From NCBI GenBank assembly GCA_002448235.1, contig DIXF01000014.1:59063-123062 (forward strand): a stretch of DNA of 64,000 nt, given 5' to 3'. This document shows positions 50,765 through 60,802 of this stretch, in pieces. A program made the translations under genes and the position numbers. The notes under the pieces are model-generated. The model had not been told where the DNA came from, searched no databases, and saw only the letters and a program-made list of their open reading frames with translations. This stretch comes from Syntrophaceae bacterium UBA6087 (lineage in GTDB: Bacteria > Desulfobacterota > Desulfomonilia > UBA1062). Position 1 is the first letter of the stretch, and every line of letters begins with the position of its first letter.

Positions 50765-53536
50765 TTACCTGGAATTCGGGCCCTCCGTTATCTGGGCCAG
50801 CTCTTCAGGGCGGAGCCACCTGGTATAGGCGTCCCTGACCTGTTCTGCGGTGAGGTTCTTATAGCGGTGCGCCGCCCGTGTCGGCTCGTCCAGGGGGAGA
50901 TCCAGCTCGATCCGTTTGAGAAACCCGCGCGATATGGTGTCGAAGCCCGATTCCGCCAGGGGGATCATCCGGAGCAGCAGGGCCTTTGCCCGGGCGAGCT
51001 CTTCAGGTGCCACCACGGTATTCTGCATCTGTTTGAGGTTGTGAACCACGATTGCACGCGCCTTGTTCACATTGGGCGGGTCGCATCCGTATTCGACCGA
51101 ATACACCGCCCTGGTCTGGCTCATATCGAAGTATGAGGAAACGTAATACACGAGCCCCGACTGCTCCCTCAGGTCGCGGTACAACCGGGTGGCGTAGAAG
51201 GCCCCGCCCAGCACGCTGTTGCCGAGCTGCAGCGCATAATAGTCCGGGTGTGAACGGTTCAGCCCGAGGGTCTCGGCCAGGACGACCTTGTCCTGAACCC
51301 TGCTCGCGTTCGGCACGGCAACGGCCGAGAACTTGCTCAGCGGCACAGGGGGCAGGAGCGTCTCGGGCTTCGGCTCCTGCGGGATCTTCCATGCACCGAA
51401 GTATTTCTCTATGACCGACCGGGCATATTGGGGCTCGACCCTGCCGATGACCACGATGGTCGTAAGGTCCGGACGGTAGACTTTGCGGTGATACGCCCGT
51501 ACATCCTCGATGGTGAGCGACGACAGGGTGGCGGGCGTCGCCTGTCTCAGCTTGGGGTCATCCGGCGGAAAAAGCGCGGCCTTGAGAGCCCGCTCCGCAC
51601 GATACTCCGAGCTTTTGAGCCGGCCGGCCGTTGCAGAGGCTGCCTGCTTCCTGATTGTTTCGAAGGCATCGAGGGGCAGGGCCGGGTTGAGCTGGTTGTC
51701 CGCAAGGAGCCGTACTCCCTGGTCGAAACGATCGGAGAGAACCTGGAGCGAAAAGTCCGGTCCGGCCGATACGTATGCGCCGATATCATCCACTGCCTTC
51801 AGGAACGCCAGACGGTCAAGTGAAACCGTCCCGAAGGAAAAAAGCTCTTCGAGCACGCCTTCCACCCCGTCTTTCCCGGCAGGGACGCTGAGCTCCGGCT
51901 TGTTCCTGATGCGGCCGTAAACGCTTACCGTGTCGCTGACCGACTCGGGCTGCACGATGAGCTTAAGCCCGTTCGGCAAAACGCTCACGACAGGATTAAG
52001 CTTTGATTCGGGGATGGACAGTCTTTTTACTGGGCTTTGTGCCCATGCGGGAAGATCGACAGGCTTGACCTCTTTGGGTATGAAGGACTCCCTCTCGCCG
52101 AATCCCTTGTCAGATACCGGGTCTCCGGAAGGCTCAGGGGTGAGGACGGCCTGCACGGATTTTTCCTGGGCAAGATATGTCCGGGCCACCCTGTTCACGT
52201 CGTCGACCGAAACCCGTTTTACTGCGTTCACAAGATCTTCGGGGGATTCCCTTCCTTCGATGGCCAGTGCCCTGGACCACGCCATGGCCAGCCCGGTAAC
52301 CGAAGATTTTTCCAGTTCGAGGTCGGTCAGCCTGCGGCGTTTTGCCGCTTCCACGAGGTCGGCAGGGACTCCTTCCTTTACCATGGCGTACAGGGTGCTG
52401 TTCAACTCCTGTCGCAGTTTGCCCGCGTCGGCTCCCGGAGAAAACACGGCGGTTGCAAAGCCGAGACCGGCCTTGGGCAGGGCAAGGATCCCGAAGTCGG
52501 TATCGAGCGCTTTGCCTTGGGGGACAAGCGAGTAGAGGTTTGCACGGCGGCTGTCCAGAACGTCTGCAAGGACCTGGGAAGCTGCATAATCAGGGCTTTC
52601 ATAGCCGGGTACCCGGAAAGCGGATATGACCATGCCGTACGGCTTGTCCGTCTTGAGTTCAATGGTCTCGGGTTTTACCGGTTTCAGAATTACCGGGGGT
52701 CGCTTCGGGATTTTTCCCGAAGGGATGTCGCTGAAAAAGGCCCTGACCCGGGCAAGGGCGCGTTCAGGTTGGACATCCCCCGCGATCACCAGGATGGCGT
52801 TGTTGGGCACGTACCAGTCGGAATGGAACTGTCTGAGCATGGCGCCGGTGGTGTTCCGGAACGAGGAGCGGGAACCGAGGGCGTCGTATGCATAGGGAGT
52901 GCCTTTGAACATGGCCTTCAGGAGCCGGGTGAAGAAGATGTATTCGGGGCTGGAAAGCGCCTGGGCAGCCTCCTGATCGATGGCGCCTCTCTCCTGCACC
53001 CACAGGTCCTCGGTGCTCAGGACGCCGCGCATGCGGATGGCCTCGATGCGCAAGGCGATATCAAGGTCTTCCGAGGGCACGGTGAAAAAGTACCTGGTCA
53101 CGTGCTGGCGGGTATCGGCGTTGAAGTCGCCCCCCATCGCTGCCGTGATGTTCGCCAGCTGGCCTGCGGACAGACCCGGGTTGCCGCGGAACATCATGTG
53201 CTCGAGCGCATGCGCAGTGCCGGGAAACCCTTCAGGGGTTTCATTCGAACCCACAAGGTAATTGACGATGGTGGTCACCACCGGCGAGAGGGGATTGCGG
53301 ACGATGACCACGCGCAGGCCGTTGTCCAGGGTCGCGCGCAGTACATCTTCTTCCTGACGTGAAGGACTCTCGGCAGACCGGGCTGCCTGAACCGGCATCA
53401 TGCTCTGGAGTGCGACGAATAACAGCAATACCAGAAAAACCGAGAGCCGGCAGCAGAGCCGGGTTTGTGAGTATCGGGTATTTTCTCGCATCAGAGGGCT
53501 TCTGGAAAATCTCGGGGCATCCATATTTTTCTCCAT
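50765..53536 (-). CDS. M16 family zinc metallopeptidase, two-domain
   Basis: The 923-residue protein has a signal peptide (LSVFLVLLLFVALQSMMPVQA) and two M16 units. The first carries the inverted zinc motif HALEH (about residue 108-112) and the distal Glu; the second (from about 510) lacks HxxEH, as in most fused M16 proteins. It is probably periplasmic and degrades small proteins or peptides. It is divergent from the pyruvate-kinase-like gene. Confidence 0.9.
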   Translation of the reverse strand: MEKNMDAPRFSRSPLMRENTRYSQTRLCCRLSVFLVLLLFVALQSMMPVQAARSAESPSRQEEDVLRATLDNGLRVVIVRNPLSPVVTTIVNYLVGSNETPEGFPGTAHALEHMMFRGNPGLSAGQLANITAAMGGDFNADTRQHVTRYFFTVPSEDLDIALRIEAIRMRGVLSTEDLWVQERGAIDQEAAQALSSPEYIFFTRLLKAMFKGTPYAYDALGSRSSFRNTTGAMLRQFHSDWYVPNNAILVIAGDVQPERALARVRAFFSDIPSGKIPKRPPVILKPVKPETIELKTDKPYGMVISAFRVPGYESPDYAASQVLADVLDSRRANLYSLVPQGKALDTDFGILALPKAGLGFATAVFSPGADAGKLRQELNSTLYAMVKEGVPADLVEAAKRRRLTDLELEKSSVTGLAMAWSRALAIEGRESPEDLVNAVKRVSVDDVNRVARTYLAQEKSVQAVLTPEPSGDPVSDKGFGERESFIPKEVKPVDLPAWAQSPVKRLSIPESKLNPVVSVLPNGLKLIVQPESVSDTVSVYGRIRNKPELSVPAGKDGVEGVLEELFSFGTVSLDRLAFLKAVDDIGAYVSAGPDFSLQVLSDRFDQGVRLLADNQLNPALPLDAFETIRKQAASATAGRLKSSEYRAERALKAALFPPDDPKLRQATPATLSSLTIEDVRAYHRKVYRPDLTTIVVIGRVEPQYARSVIEKYFGAWKIPQEPKPETLLPPVPLSKFSAVAVPNASRVQDKVVLAETLGLNRSHPDYYALQLGNSVLGGAFYATRLYRDLREQSGLVYYVSSYFDMSQTRAVYSVEYGCDPPNVNKARAIVVHNLKQMQNTVVAPEELARAKALLLRMIPLAESGFDTISRGFLKRIELDLPLDEPTRAAHRYKNLTAEQVRDAYTRWLRPEELAQITEGPNSR

Positions 53537-53835
53537 CAGTTTCAGAGGGGCGAACCTTCACCGCCTCATCGGATCGGGGTTTTCTATCATACGCGTGCCG
53601 TCAAGAGTATTAGTAAATCCATAGAGCTGGATAATCAATGGGAATATCCTGAGAGTTTGCTGCAAGTATCTGTTCACAGAGACGTTCTTGCCCCGATATG
53701 GAGGAGGTGCGAAGAGTGCCTTGAAACTCACCTGAAAGTGGTTGCAATATAGAGATGAGAATCTTATCCTGGTATCCGGTATAAATTCGACCGGGAAAAT
53801 TGTCCCGGAACTTAACACGGAAGAGCGAAGCTGTC
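53537..53835. other. Divergent intergenic region
   Basis: About 300 bases between the M16 gene and the pyruvate-kinase-like gene, AT-richer than both. It must hold both promoters. TTGCAA near 53744 with TATCCT 17 bases on, and GTATAAAT near 53778, are possible promoter pieces on the plus strand, but I cannot choose among them. I see no gene here. Confidence 0.4.
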
Positions 53836-54810
53836 ATGGAATACGCCATCGTTGCAACATTGGGCCCGAAAAGCGGCAGCAGGGCGGTGTGGGAGAAAAT
53901 GGTCCAAGCCGGTGCAACCGGGTTCCGGTTGAATACCTCACACCTGTCATTGCCTCAGATTCAGGAATGGCTGGGCAAGCTCGAGCCCTTCCTGGACGCT
54001 CTGGATAAAAGACCGTATCTGGTGCTGGATCTGCAGGGAAGCAAATGGCGTCTGGGCGATTTCACCGCCTTCGGTCTCGAGCCTGGCTGCAGGGTCGAGC
54101 TTGTTCTCGCCGGATCAGCCTCCGGAAAGGATGTGCTGCCGGTTCCCCATGAGGATTTCTTCGAGGCGGCTTCACTCTCGGACGGAGAGCTTGTCCTTGA
54201 CGATGCAAGGGTCGTCCTTGCGGTGGAAACATCCGGGACGGGCTCGATAACCGCCCGTGTCGTGCGGGGAGGAGAGATCGTTCCGAGAAAGGGCATCACG
54301 TATGCCTCATGCGGATACCGCAAGGAGCGCCTGCAGGAAAAAGACCGGGAGATCATCGAGCAGACCGCCGGGCATGATTATATCCGGTACGCGGTTTCCT
54401 ACGTGAGAGACGGTGCTGAGATGTCCGGATACCGTTCGGTCATCGGGCCTCAGGCGTATCTCATCGCAAAGCTTGAACGAGGGCAGGCCCTTGAAGAAGC
54501 GACCCGGATAGGGCTCTTTGCAGACGAACTTTGGCTTTGCCGCGGCGACCTCGGAGCGGAGCTGGGGACCAGGGCGATGGCAGAGGCTGTTTACCGGTTC
54601 TCAAAAACCGTGAGCGGCATGCCCATGCCCGTGCTCCTTGCGGGCCAGGTCTTCGAGCATATGAAACTGAGCCCGGTGCCGACGAGGTCAGAGGTATGCT
54701 GTATGCACGATGCCCTGATCCAGGGTTTCCAGGGGGTGGTGCTGTCCGATGAAACCGCTGTCGGCGGGTATCCTGAGGAGAGCTGCCGGGCGGCTGCGAT
54801 GTTCCGATAA
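53836..54810 (+). CDS. Pyruvate-kinase-like protein lacking the C-terminal domain
   Basis: The 324-residue protein aligns to the catalytic part of pyruvate kinase: IVATLGPKS and GFRLNTSHLS (domain A start), LVLDLQGSKWRLG, a short B domain, IAKLERGQALEE with the catalytic Lys, LWLCRGDLGAELG and PVLLAGQVFEHM...PTRSEV...GVVLSDETAVGGYPEES. It ends there, without the C-terminal allosteric domain (pyruvate kinase is normally about 470 residues). Many conserved residues are kept, but others differ (RLNFSHG is RLNTSHL). It may act on another substrate. Confidence 0.8.
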   Translation: MEYAIVATLGPKSGSRAVWEKMVQAGATGFRLNTSHLSLPQIQEWLGKLEPFLDALDKRPYLVLDLQGSKWRLGDFTAFGLEPGCRVELVLAGSASGKDVLPVPHEDFFEAASLSDGELVLDDARVVLAVETSGTGSITARVVRGGEIVPRKGITYASCGYRKERLQEKDREIIEQTAGHDYIRYAVSYVRDGAEMSGYRSVIGPQAYLIAKLERGQALEEATRIGLFADELWLCRGDLGAELGTRAMAEAVYRFSKTVSGMPMPVLLAGQVFEHMKLSPVPTRSEVCCMHDALIQGFQGVVLSDETAVGGYPEESCRAAAMFR

Positions 54811-54916
54811 TGATGCGGGCAGAATGGAGAAGGGGGAATCATGACGGAGGAAAAGTACAGGACAAGCCCTGCAGCCGGAATCCGGGCAAGGCGATATGCC
54901 TGATGGATAAGAAGCT

Positions 54917-55981
54917 ATGGTGAAAAACCTCAAGATACTGGCAGGGGCGAAGGCCCTGGCCGTACTCCGCGACGAGGGGCTCAGGCCGGAGGCGGTCCAT
55001 GTCGTGGCAGGTGCTGCCGGCGGGCCAAAGTGGCTGACCTTGAACGGCCTGGACAGGGCCATATTCTCCTCCTGGCTGAAAAATCCCGGCCACCCCGTCT
55101 TCCTCATCGGGTCCTCCATCGGTGCATGGCGGTTCGCGGCTGTTGCCCAGGGCATGGAGAGCGGTTCCTACGATCGCTTCGAACGCGCGTATCTCGAGCA
55201 GCGCTACTCTGTCCTGCCCACGGCAGGCGAGGTGACCAAGGGCTCTGTCCGGGTTATGGACGCCTATCTGGACAAGGACGGCATACAGGCTGTGCTTGGC
55301 CACCCGTACTTCCGGCTGAACATACTGGCAGTGAGATGCAACGGCCCGTTCTCCCGGGAGGAGCGGTACGCATTGGGCCCGGCAATGCTCCTGGCAGGGC
55401 TGGCCAATATGCTGAACCGGAATCTGCTGGGGCTCTTTTTCTCCCGCACCCTGATATTCGATCCCCGGGAGATCCCTCCGTTCTTCAACCTGGACGGATT
55501 CCCGTTGCAGAGAGTGCCGCTTCAGCCGTGGAACATGAGCAGCGCCCTGCTCGCATCGGGCTCCATTCCACTGATCATGGAAGGGGTGAGGAACCTCCCC
55601 GGCGCGTCTCCGGGCGTATACCGGGACGGCGGCATTATCGATTATCACCTGGATATCCCGTTCGGTTCGAGCGGCCTCGTGCTTTTTCCGCATTACACCG
55701 ACCGTATCACCCCGGGCTGGCTCGACAAGACATTGCATTGGCGAAAGCCCGCCGGGGTCAATCTGGAAAACGTGGTGCTCGTGTGTCCGACCAGGGAGTT
55801 CATCAGGCGGCTGCCGTACGGAAAGATCCCGGACAGAGACGATTTCGTAAGCTTCCGGGGCCGGGACCGCGAGCGTGTCGAGTATTGGGAGAAAGCGATC
55901 AGCGCAAGCCAGGTCCTGGGCGATGAGTTTCTTGAGCTTGTCCACGGGGGAGGGATACGCGACGCCGTTCTCCCTTTGTGA
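54917..55981 (+). CDS. Patatin-like phospholipase
   Basis: The 354-residue protein has the patatin catalytic pair: GSSIGAWR (GxSxG, nucleophile Ser near 51) and DGGIIDYHLD (DGG, Asp near 237), and an AAGGPKW oxyanion-type turn upstream (about 33-39). It would hydrolyse lipid acyl groups. No signal peptide is seen. It is followed after 30 bases by the GNAT gene. Confidence 0.83.
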   Translation: MVKNLKILAGAKALAVLRDEGLRPEAVHVVAGAAGGPKWLTLNGLDRAIFSSWLKNPGHPVFLIGSSIGAWRFAAVAQGMESGSYDRFERAYLEQRYSVLPTAGEVTKGSVRVMDAYLDKDGIQAVLGHPYFRLNILAVRCNGPFSREERYALGPAMLLAGLANMLNRNLLGLFFSRTLIFDPREIPPFFNLDGFPLQRVPLQPWNMSSALLASGSIPLIMEGVRNLPGASPGVYRDGGIIDYHLDIPFGSSGLVLFPHYTDRITPGWLDKTLHWRKPAGVNLENVVLVCPTREFIRRLPYGKIPDRDDFVSFRGRDRERVEYWEKAISASQVLGDEFLELVHGGGIRDAVLPL

Positions 55982-56011
55982 GCCGGATGGAAGTCTCGTG
56001 ATGGGGGCAGG

Positions 56012-56482
56012 GTGATTATCCGGAGAGCAGCTCCTTCCGATGTCGATTCGCTGCGGAGGATTCATAACGCCTCCATAAGACGCTTATGCTCCGCCCATTA
56101 CACACCGGAACAGATCCACGACTGGATTCGAGCGATCAAGCCCGAGGGATATCTCAAGGCCATGGAAGCATACGAGTTCATGCTCGCCGTGGAAACCTAT
56201 ATAGAAGGTTTCTGCATACTGAATACGGAGAAGGCCCAGGTAACGGCACTCTACGTCGCTCCCCAGTCTGCCCGGAAGGGGATAGGGAGAACACTCATTC
56301 GTGAAGCGGAGCTCCTGGCGGGAGAAAACGGCCTTTGTGAGCTGAACCTGAAGGCGACGCTCAATGCCGTCGAGTTCTACGAACGTGTGGGATTTCTCCG
56401 CCGGGAGGCGCTGAGTTTTCTGCTGCCATCCGGTACCGGGCTCATGTGTATCTCAATGACCAAGAGCCTGGACATCGGCTAG
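56012..56482 (+). CDS. GNAT N-acetyltransferase
   Basis: A 156-residue GNAT protein: IIRRAAPSDVDSLRRIHN at the start, VTALYVAPQSARKGIGRTLI carrying the acetyl-CoA-binding R/QxxGxG/A-type loop (about 74-92) and NLKATLNAVEFYERVGF near the end. It starts with GTG at 56012. The substrate is unknown. It probably shares a transcript with the patatin-like gene. Confidence 0.9.
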   Translation: MIIRRAAPSDVDSLRRIHNASIRRLCSAHYTPEQIHDWIRAIKPEGYLKAMEAYEFMLAVETYIEGFCILNTEKAQVTALYVAPQSARKGIGRTLIREAELLAGENGLCELNLKATLNAVEFYERVGFLRREALSFLLPSGTGLMCISMTKSLDIG

Positions 56483-56702
56483 CATCTGCGGCGGAAATCC
56501 GTGTCCATGCAGCAGTGCGGCGGATGATGCGTGTTCGAGTATTGCCGACATCGGCCGTATGAGCCTATCAAAGGTTTCATCCCGATTGAGTCGGCACCGA
56601 TACCGGTTATCTTCTATATTAATCTCGCCCGGGATATGACGCTGCATCCTGAGGCCCTGATAAGCTGAGAATCGAGAAAAGGGCAGTGAGGTATGGTGAA
56701 TA

Positions 56703-57527
56703 ATGCCTGATAATGAAAACGACCTGAAGCTTTGGGAGAGGCTCCTGATCAAAACCGTGCCTCCTCTGCTTGCAGCCCTTATCGACACATGGTGCCGCAG
56801 CTGCAGGGTGGTGGAGCGTATCAATGAAGAAGCCGAGAGAAACGCCATCTATGCATGCAACGGCGCCGTCTATGCTACCTGGCACCAGAGGATGTTCTAC
56901 TTCTTTCGCGACTACGGCAACAAGCATATCGTCATGATGATCAGCAAGAGCAAGGATGGGGATTACGCCAATGAGGTAGCCTTAAGCCTGGGCTTTCTCT
57001 CCGTCAGGGGAAGCCGCCTCAGTGAAGGCCGGAAGGCAATGCATCAGCTTATCCATATGCTGAAACAGGGAGGGTTCACCGCGGGCATGATGGCAGACGG
57101 CCCGATAGGGCCACCGAGGGTGCTCAAGATGGGTGCGGTCAAGATCGCCCGCGAGACCGGCAAGCCCGTTATCCCCATGATGTACGGTGCCCGGCGGAAG
57201 ATTATTCTGAAAAGCTGGGACCGGTATATCCTGCCCGTACCCTTTACCGACATCGTAGTCTATCACGGCAGCCCCGTCTTCGTGCCGCATGATGCAAGCG
57301 AGGAGGAGTGCGAGAGGATCAGGAGAGAAGTGGAATGCACCATGAACCGGATGGCCGATGCATGTGACGCATACTGGGGAGGTCTGCCCGTGGGAAAACC
57401 CGGTTTCGATCTGCCGGAGCCGGAAAAAGTTTCCTCCGAACCGATAGCGGGAAACGTCAGGAGCGGCACTACCTCAAGCAGAGGGACGTCCGAAGATAAC
57501 GACGTAATCCCGCAGGTTCTTTCTTAA
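56703..57527 (+). CDS. DUF374 lysophospholipid acyltransferase-like protein
   Basis: The 274-residue protein matches DUF374: YATWHQRMFYFF (the WHxR/Q box, near 60), VMMISKSKDGDY, FLSVRGSRLSEGRKAM and MMADGPIGPPRVLKMGAVKIA. These proteins are relatives of LpxL and transfer acyl groups to lipid precursors at the inner membrane. The C-terminal 45 residues are a low-complexity tail. It stands alone. Confidence 0.88.
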   Translation: MPDNENDLKLWERLLIKTVPPLLAALIDTWCRSCRVVERINEEAERNAIYACNGAVYATWHQRMFYFFRDYGNKHIVMMISKSKDGDYANEVALSLGFLSVRGSRLSEGRKAMHQLIHMLKQGGFTAGMMADGPIGPPRVLKMGAVKIARETGKPVIPMMYGARRKIILKSWDRYILPVPFTDIVVYHGSPVFVPHDASEEECERIRREVECTMNRMADACDAYWGGLPVGKPGFDLPEPEKVSSEPIAGNVRSGTTSSRGTSEDNDVIPQVLS

Positions 57528-57614
57528 ACCCTACGATACATTTGAATGTCATGAAATGGTGAATGGTTAACAGATCTTAATTCGCTCTCCTGAAACTTCT
57601 TAAATATCTTCCTC

Positions 57615-59420
57615 CTAACACTTCTGTTGATAAGTGATTGAATCCAAGGACATATTCGTACCTTGGCGTCCGCTTATATCGCGGACAATGCTGATGAACG
57701 CAACAGGCTTCCCATCTTTTCCATTGATTGTGGAAGAATTGATCTCGACTCTCATAGGCGATCGGATTTTGTTGTAGATGGTATACTCTTTCTTAGAGGT
57801 AAATCCTGTATTCAAAGTCATTTTGGAATCTTCAATGGCTTGTGCTCTTCCATCGTCATCAAGAAGATCTGATATATTTTTGATTTCGTTTAAGAATTCA
57901 TCGATGGAAGATACACCATAGCTATGAGCTGTCTGAAGATTGACAAGGATGAAGTTGCCCATCAGATCATACATTACAATCGGATCGGGTGAGGTTTCTA
58001 CCAACTTTCGGTAGCGTTCTTCACTTTCTTTCAGTAAGTCTTCGCCCCGCTTTCGCTCGGTGACGTCCGTTATCATGTCAAAAACGGCCGGCCTTCCTTC
58101 CCAGTCAATTACCATAGCCCGTACTTCTTCATACCTTACTTCTCCTTTTCCAGAAATAAGACGGAAGTGAGCCACTACATCTTCGGACATATCACCCTTG
58201 ATCCTTGCAAAATACCTGTTAATTATATCAAGATGATCCTCTGGGTGAATGAACTCTAAAAAGGGTCTGGAGTACAGTTCTTCTTCAGTATAGCAGGCAA
58301 GTTCAATAGCTTTAGGATTACAGTATTTGATCATCCCGTCTTGGACTACAACAATTGCTTCATTCGCTTTCTCCACAAGCAACCTATACCGCTCTTCAGA
58401 AGCAGATAGAGCTGCTTCGGCAAATTTTCTGTCTGTGATATCATTGAGTAGATTGAGTTGAGCAGGCTTCCCCTCCCAATCGATGTTCACTCTATTAATC
58501 TCTGCCCATCTCATCTCCCTGTGCTTCGTAACGATTCGGATAGTATGACTTCCTATGGATTTTTTCTTCCCCAGGCTTGACACGTAATACTGAGACACCA
58601 TTGCCCTATCATCGGGATGGACGAGATCAAGCAGAGAAAGGATTTTGAGTTCTTGCTCGGAATAATCGGTGAGTACTTCTGCTTTATGGTTTACATACCT
58701 TAAGCTGTTATCCTGGGTAACTATGATGGCTTCATTTGCATTGTAAGATAGGGTTCGGCACCACTCCTTATACCACCGGATTTCGGCCGGGATTTCCTCA
58801 TGGGTTATAAAAGAATGCACATTGTCTCTGGTTGCAGTATGATTTCTGGAACATTCTTCACTGGAAACGGCAAAGATCTTCTCTGTTGTTTTTCCTCCTG
58901 TCAGGGTGATCGAATTGTTCTGTACAAGCGCTTTGATAATTACGGAAGGTACGTTATCCGCTTGAAATTTGCAAAGAGTAAGGCATTCGTTCTTCGCCAA
59001 GAAACTATTCAATTTTTGTTCCCAAGAAATAAAAAGTTCTGGACTATATGATGCCAACTCATCAATCGGTACCTCAGTTACGACCCTCAATGCACTGAAA
59101 CCTTGTTCTCTGATGCCGGAAACATCTTTACGAATAGTCGATAGAAGGGCACTGGTACTGAACAGACTCCCGTCATGAGAAAAATCTTCAAGATACATGA
59201 ACGTGAGTGCCCCTGATTTTATTGCCGCTTGAATATTTTTACCGGATTTTGCCAGAAATCTCCGGACTCTCTCACCGTCAGATCTCATAGCTATATACAG
59301 ACATTTATTGTTCAGGATGAACCCTGAACGTATAAAAGCGAGAAGATTTATATATTTTTCCTGCTTTGTCTTGTAGAGGAGGCAAACGTGATTATGAGGT
59401 GCACTGTTAAAGATCTGCAT
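57615..59420 (-). CDS. MEDS - triple PAS sensor protein
   Basis: About 601 residues from ATG 59420 (a TTG at 59447 would add nine). The N-terminus is a MEDS domain (about 8-165; HNHVCLLYKTKQEKY, FIRSGFILNNKCLYIA), followed by three PAS/PAC units near 235, 350 and 475 (SYNANEAIIVTQDNSLRYVN, VEKANEAIVVVQDG, LVETSPDPIVMYDLMG). There is no kinase or other output domain. MEDS is thought to sense small hydrocarbon-type ligands. It is encoded on the opposite strand to the hybrid kinase that follows and could be its partner. Confidence 0.85.
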   Translation of the reverse strand: MQIFNSAPHNHVCLLYKTKQEKYINLLAFIRSGFILNNKCLYIAMRSDGERVRRFLAKSGKNIQAAIKSGALTFMYLEDFSHDGSLFSTSALLSTIRKDVSGIREQGFSALRVVTEVPIDELASYSPELFISWEQKLNSFLAKNECLTLCKFQADNVPSVIIKALVQNNSITLTGGKTTEKIFAVSSEECSRNHTATRDNVHSFITHEEIPAEIRWYKEWCRTLSYNANEAIIVTQDNSLRYVNHKAEVLTDYSEQELKILSLLDLVHPDDRAMVSQYYVSSLGKKKSIGSHTIRIVTKHREMRWAEINRVNIDWEGKPAQLNLLNDITDRKFAEAALSASEERYRLLVEKANEAIVVVQDGMIKYCNPKAIELACYTEEELYSRPFLEFIHPEDHLDIINRYFARIKGDMSEDVVAHFRLISGKGEVRYEEVRAMVIDWEGRPAVFDMITDVTERKRGEDLLKESEERYRKLVETSPDPIVMYDLMGNFILVNLQTAHSYGVSSIDEFLNEIKNISDLLDDDGRAQAIEDSKMTLNTGFTSKKEYTIYNKIRSPMRVEINSSTINGKDGKPVAFISIVRDISGRQGTNMSLDSITYQQKC

Positions 59421-59860
59421 TATCAAATAACGTATCTCTGCATTCAATTTTTACTTACAATGACATAAAAAGTATCCCTCTTTCGATACCTTCAAATGTT
59501 TCTCTCTGATATCACTGTTAGGATTCCATAACAAATCAATTATCCAGTCAAAGCTCAAAAAATGGAGAAGGTTATCGTTGAGCGTATCCAGGAGAATGGC
59601 ATCGAACACGAAAAAGGAAAATTGTGAGCTTAAAGAGATGGAATCCTATATCGTTACATTATTCGGGATTCAGAAAGTTTGAAATGTATGAAAGTGCAAG
59701 AATTATTGAATCAATTGATAAACAGTAATTATTTGCGTTGAGATATAGGTATATTGATGATACTAAATATATCTGCATCATAGCCTTACTTTGAACATAT
59801 TTTTCAATTTAGATGAGCCGTGCGATTGACTAGACAACAGTATCATATGAGGGGGGGCAT
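59421..59860. other. AT-rich divergent intergenic region
   Basis: About 440 bases separate the MEDS-PAS gene from the next plus-strand gene. It is clearly AT-rich and must hold both promoters. A GAGGGGGGG ribosome-binding stretch precedes ATG 59861. I find no gene, RNA or repeat here. Confidence 0.4.
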
Positions 59861-60700
59861 ATGCATAAGTTCTCTGTTCCGAATCAGAAATTATCTATCC
59901 CGGTTAAACCCAATCTACTGCAAAAGAAGCAACTATTCCCAACTCTTCTGAAAGAAGAAATATCTTATCGGAATATTGATATCAACCTGCTTTCAGAACA
60001 TGATAGAAAGAAGGTTGCCGATGAAATATATGAAATATATACAAATATATTTTATGGTTGGGAAAAAGACGTAATATATAAGCTCTTAAGTGAGGAAAAA
60101 TGCATACTGTTCAAGGTGAGAATATTCCTTAACGGGGATGGCAAAGCCATAGGTTTCTCATGGATTAATGCAAGGTATGTACATTACAAAGGGAAGCGGT
60201 ATACGATTTTCTTCAATGCCGGCGGTCTCGATCGCACGGTAAGGAAGAAAGGCCTCATTACATCATTCTTCACTTCTGTTCTTGTCAAATATATACTCCT
60301 GCATCCTTTTGAGAAGATATACAGTTTCCAGAGGCTTATAAATCCAGCCAGCTATTGTGCCTGGGCAAAGGCCCTGCATGAAATGTATCCTCGGCACGAT
60401 AAGGACACGCCAAAGTCATTCACCCAATTAACATCTTATTTAAGTGAGGTTTTTCAATACAAATCAGTAAGGGAAGAAAACCCCTTCGTTGTCCATAGTG
60501 AAAATTTTGTTAAGCTTGATCTGGATGGAGATAAACCAGTGGTCAGCTACCAGAAGCCCGAGGCCAATTATTTCCATAAGCTTACCGAAGGGAGACCGGA
60601 TCATTCGCTTGTCATGTTATTCCCCTGCAACCTAAAAAATGCAGTTCTTTCTGTTACAAAGAATATCAACAAGGGCATCAGGAGAAAACTGCAGATCTAA
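59861..60700 (+). CDS. Hypothetical protein, possible acyltransferase fold
   Basis: A 279-residue protein I do not recognise. GFSWINARYVHYKGKRYTIF followed by NAGGLDRTVRKKGLITSFF looks like the beta-strand and loop before the CoA site of GNAT proteins, but the match is weak. No signal peptide or membrane helix. It is AT-rich like the hybrid kinase that follows 103 bases later and may belong with it. Confidence 0.55.
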   Translation: MHKFSVPNQKLSIPVKPNLLQKKQLFPTLLKEEISYRNIDINLLSEHDRKKVADEIYEIYTNIFYGWEKDVIYKLLSEEKCILFKVRIFLNGDGKAIGFSWINARYVHYKGKRYTIFFNAGGLDRTVRKKGLITSFFTSVLVKYILLHPFEKIYSFQRLINPASYCAWAKALHEMYPRHDKDTPKSFTQLTSYLSEVFQYKSVREENPFVVHSENFVKLDLDGDKPVVSYQKPEANYFHKLTEGRPDHSLVMLFPCNLKNAVLSVTKNINKGIRRKLQI

Positions 60701-60802
60701 GGGCAATTAGATCACAAGGGCTGATTGCAACATTTTGCAGAATGACCCGAAATTTAAGAATAATTTATTCATACTTTTGAAGCTGCCGAATAGGGCAATA
60801 AT

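Noticed and set aside
52037..53362. Plus-strand frame of 441 codons inside the M16 gene
   Set aside because: Antisense to a well-supported peptidase with signal peptide and HxxEH motif.
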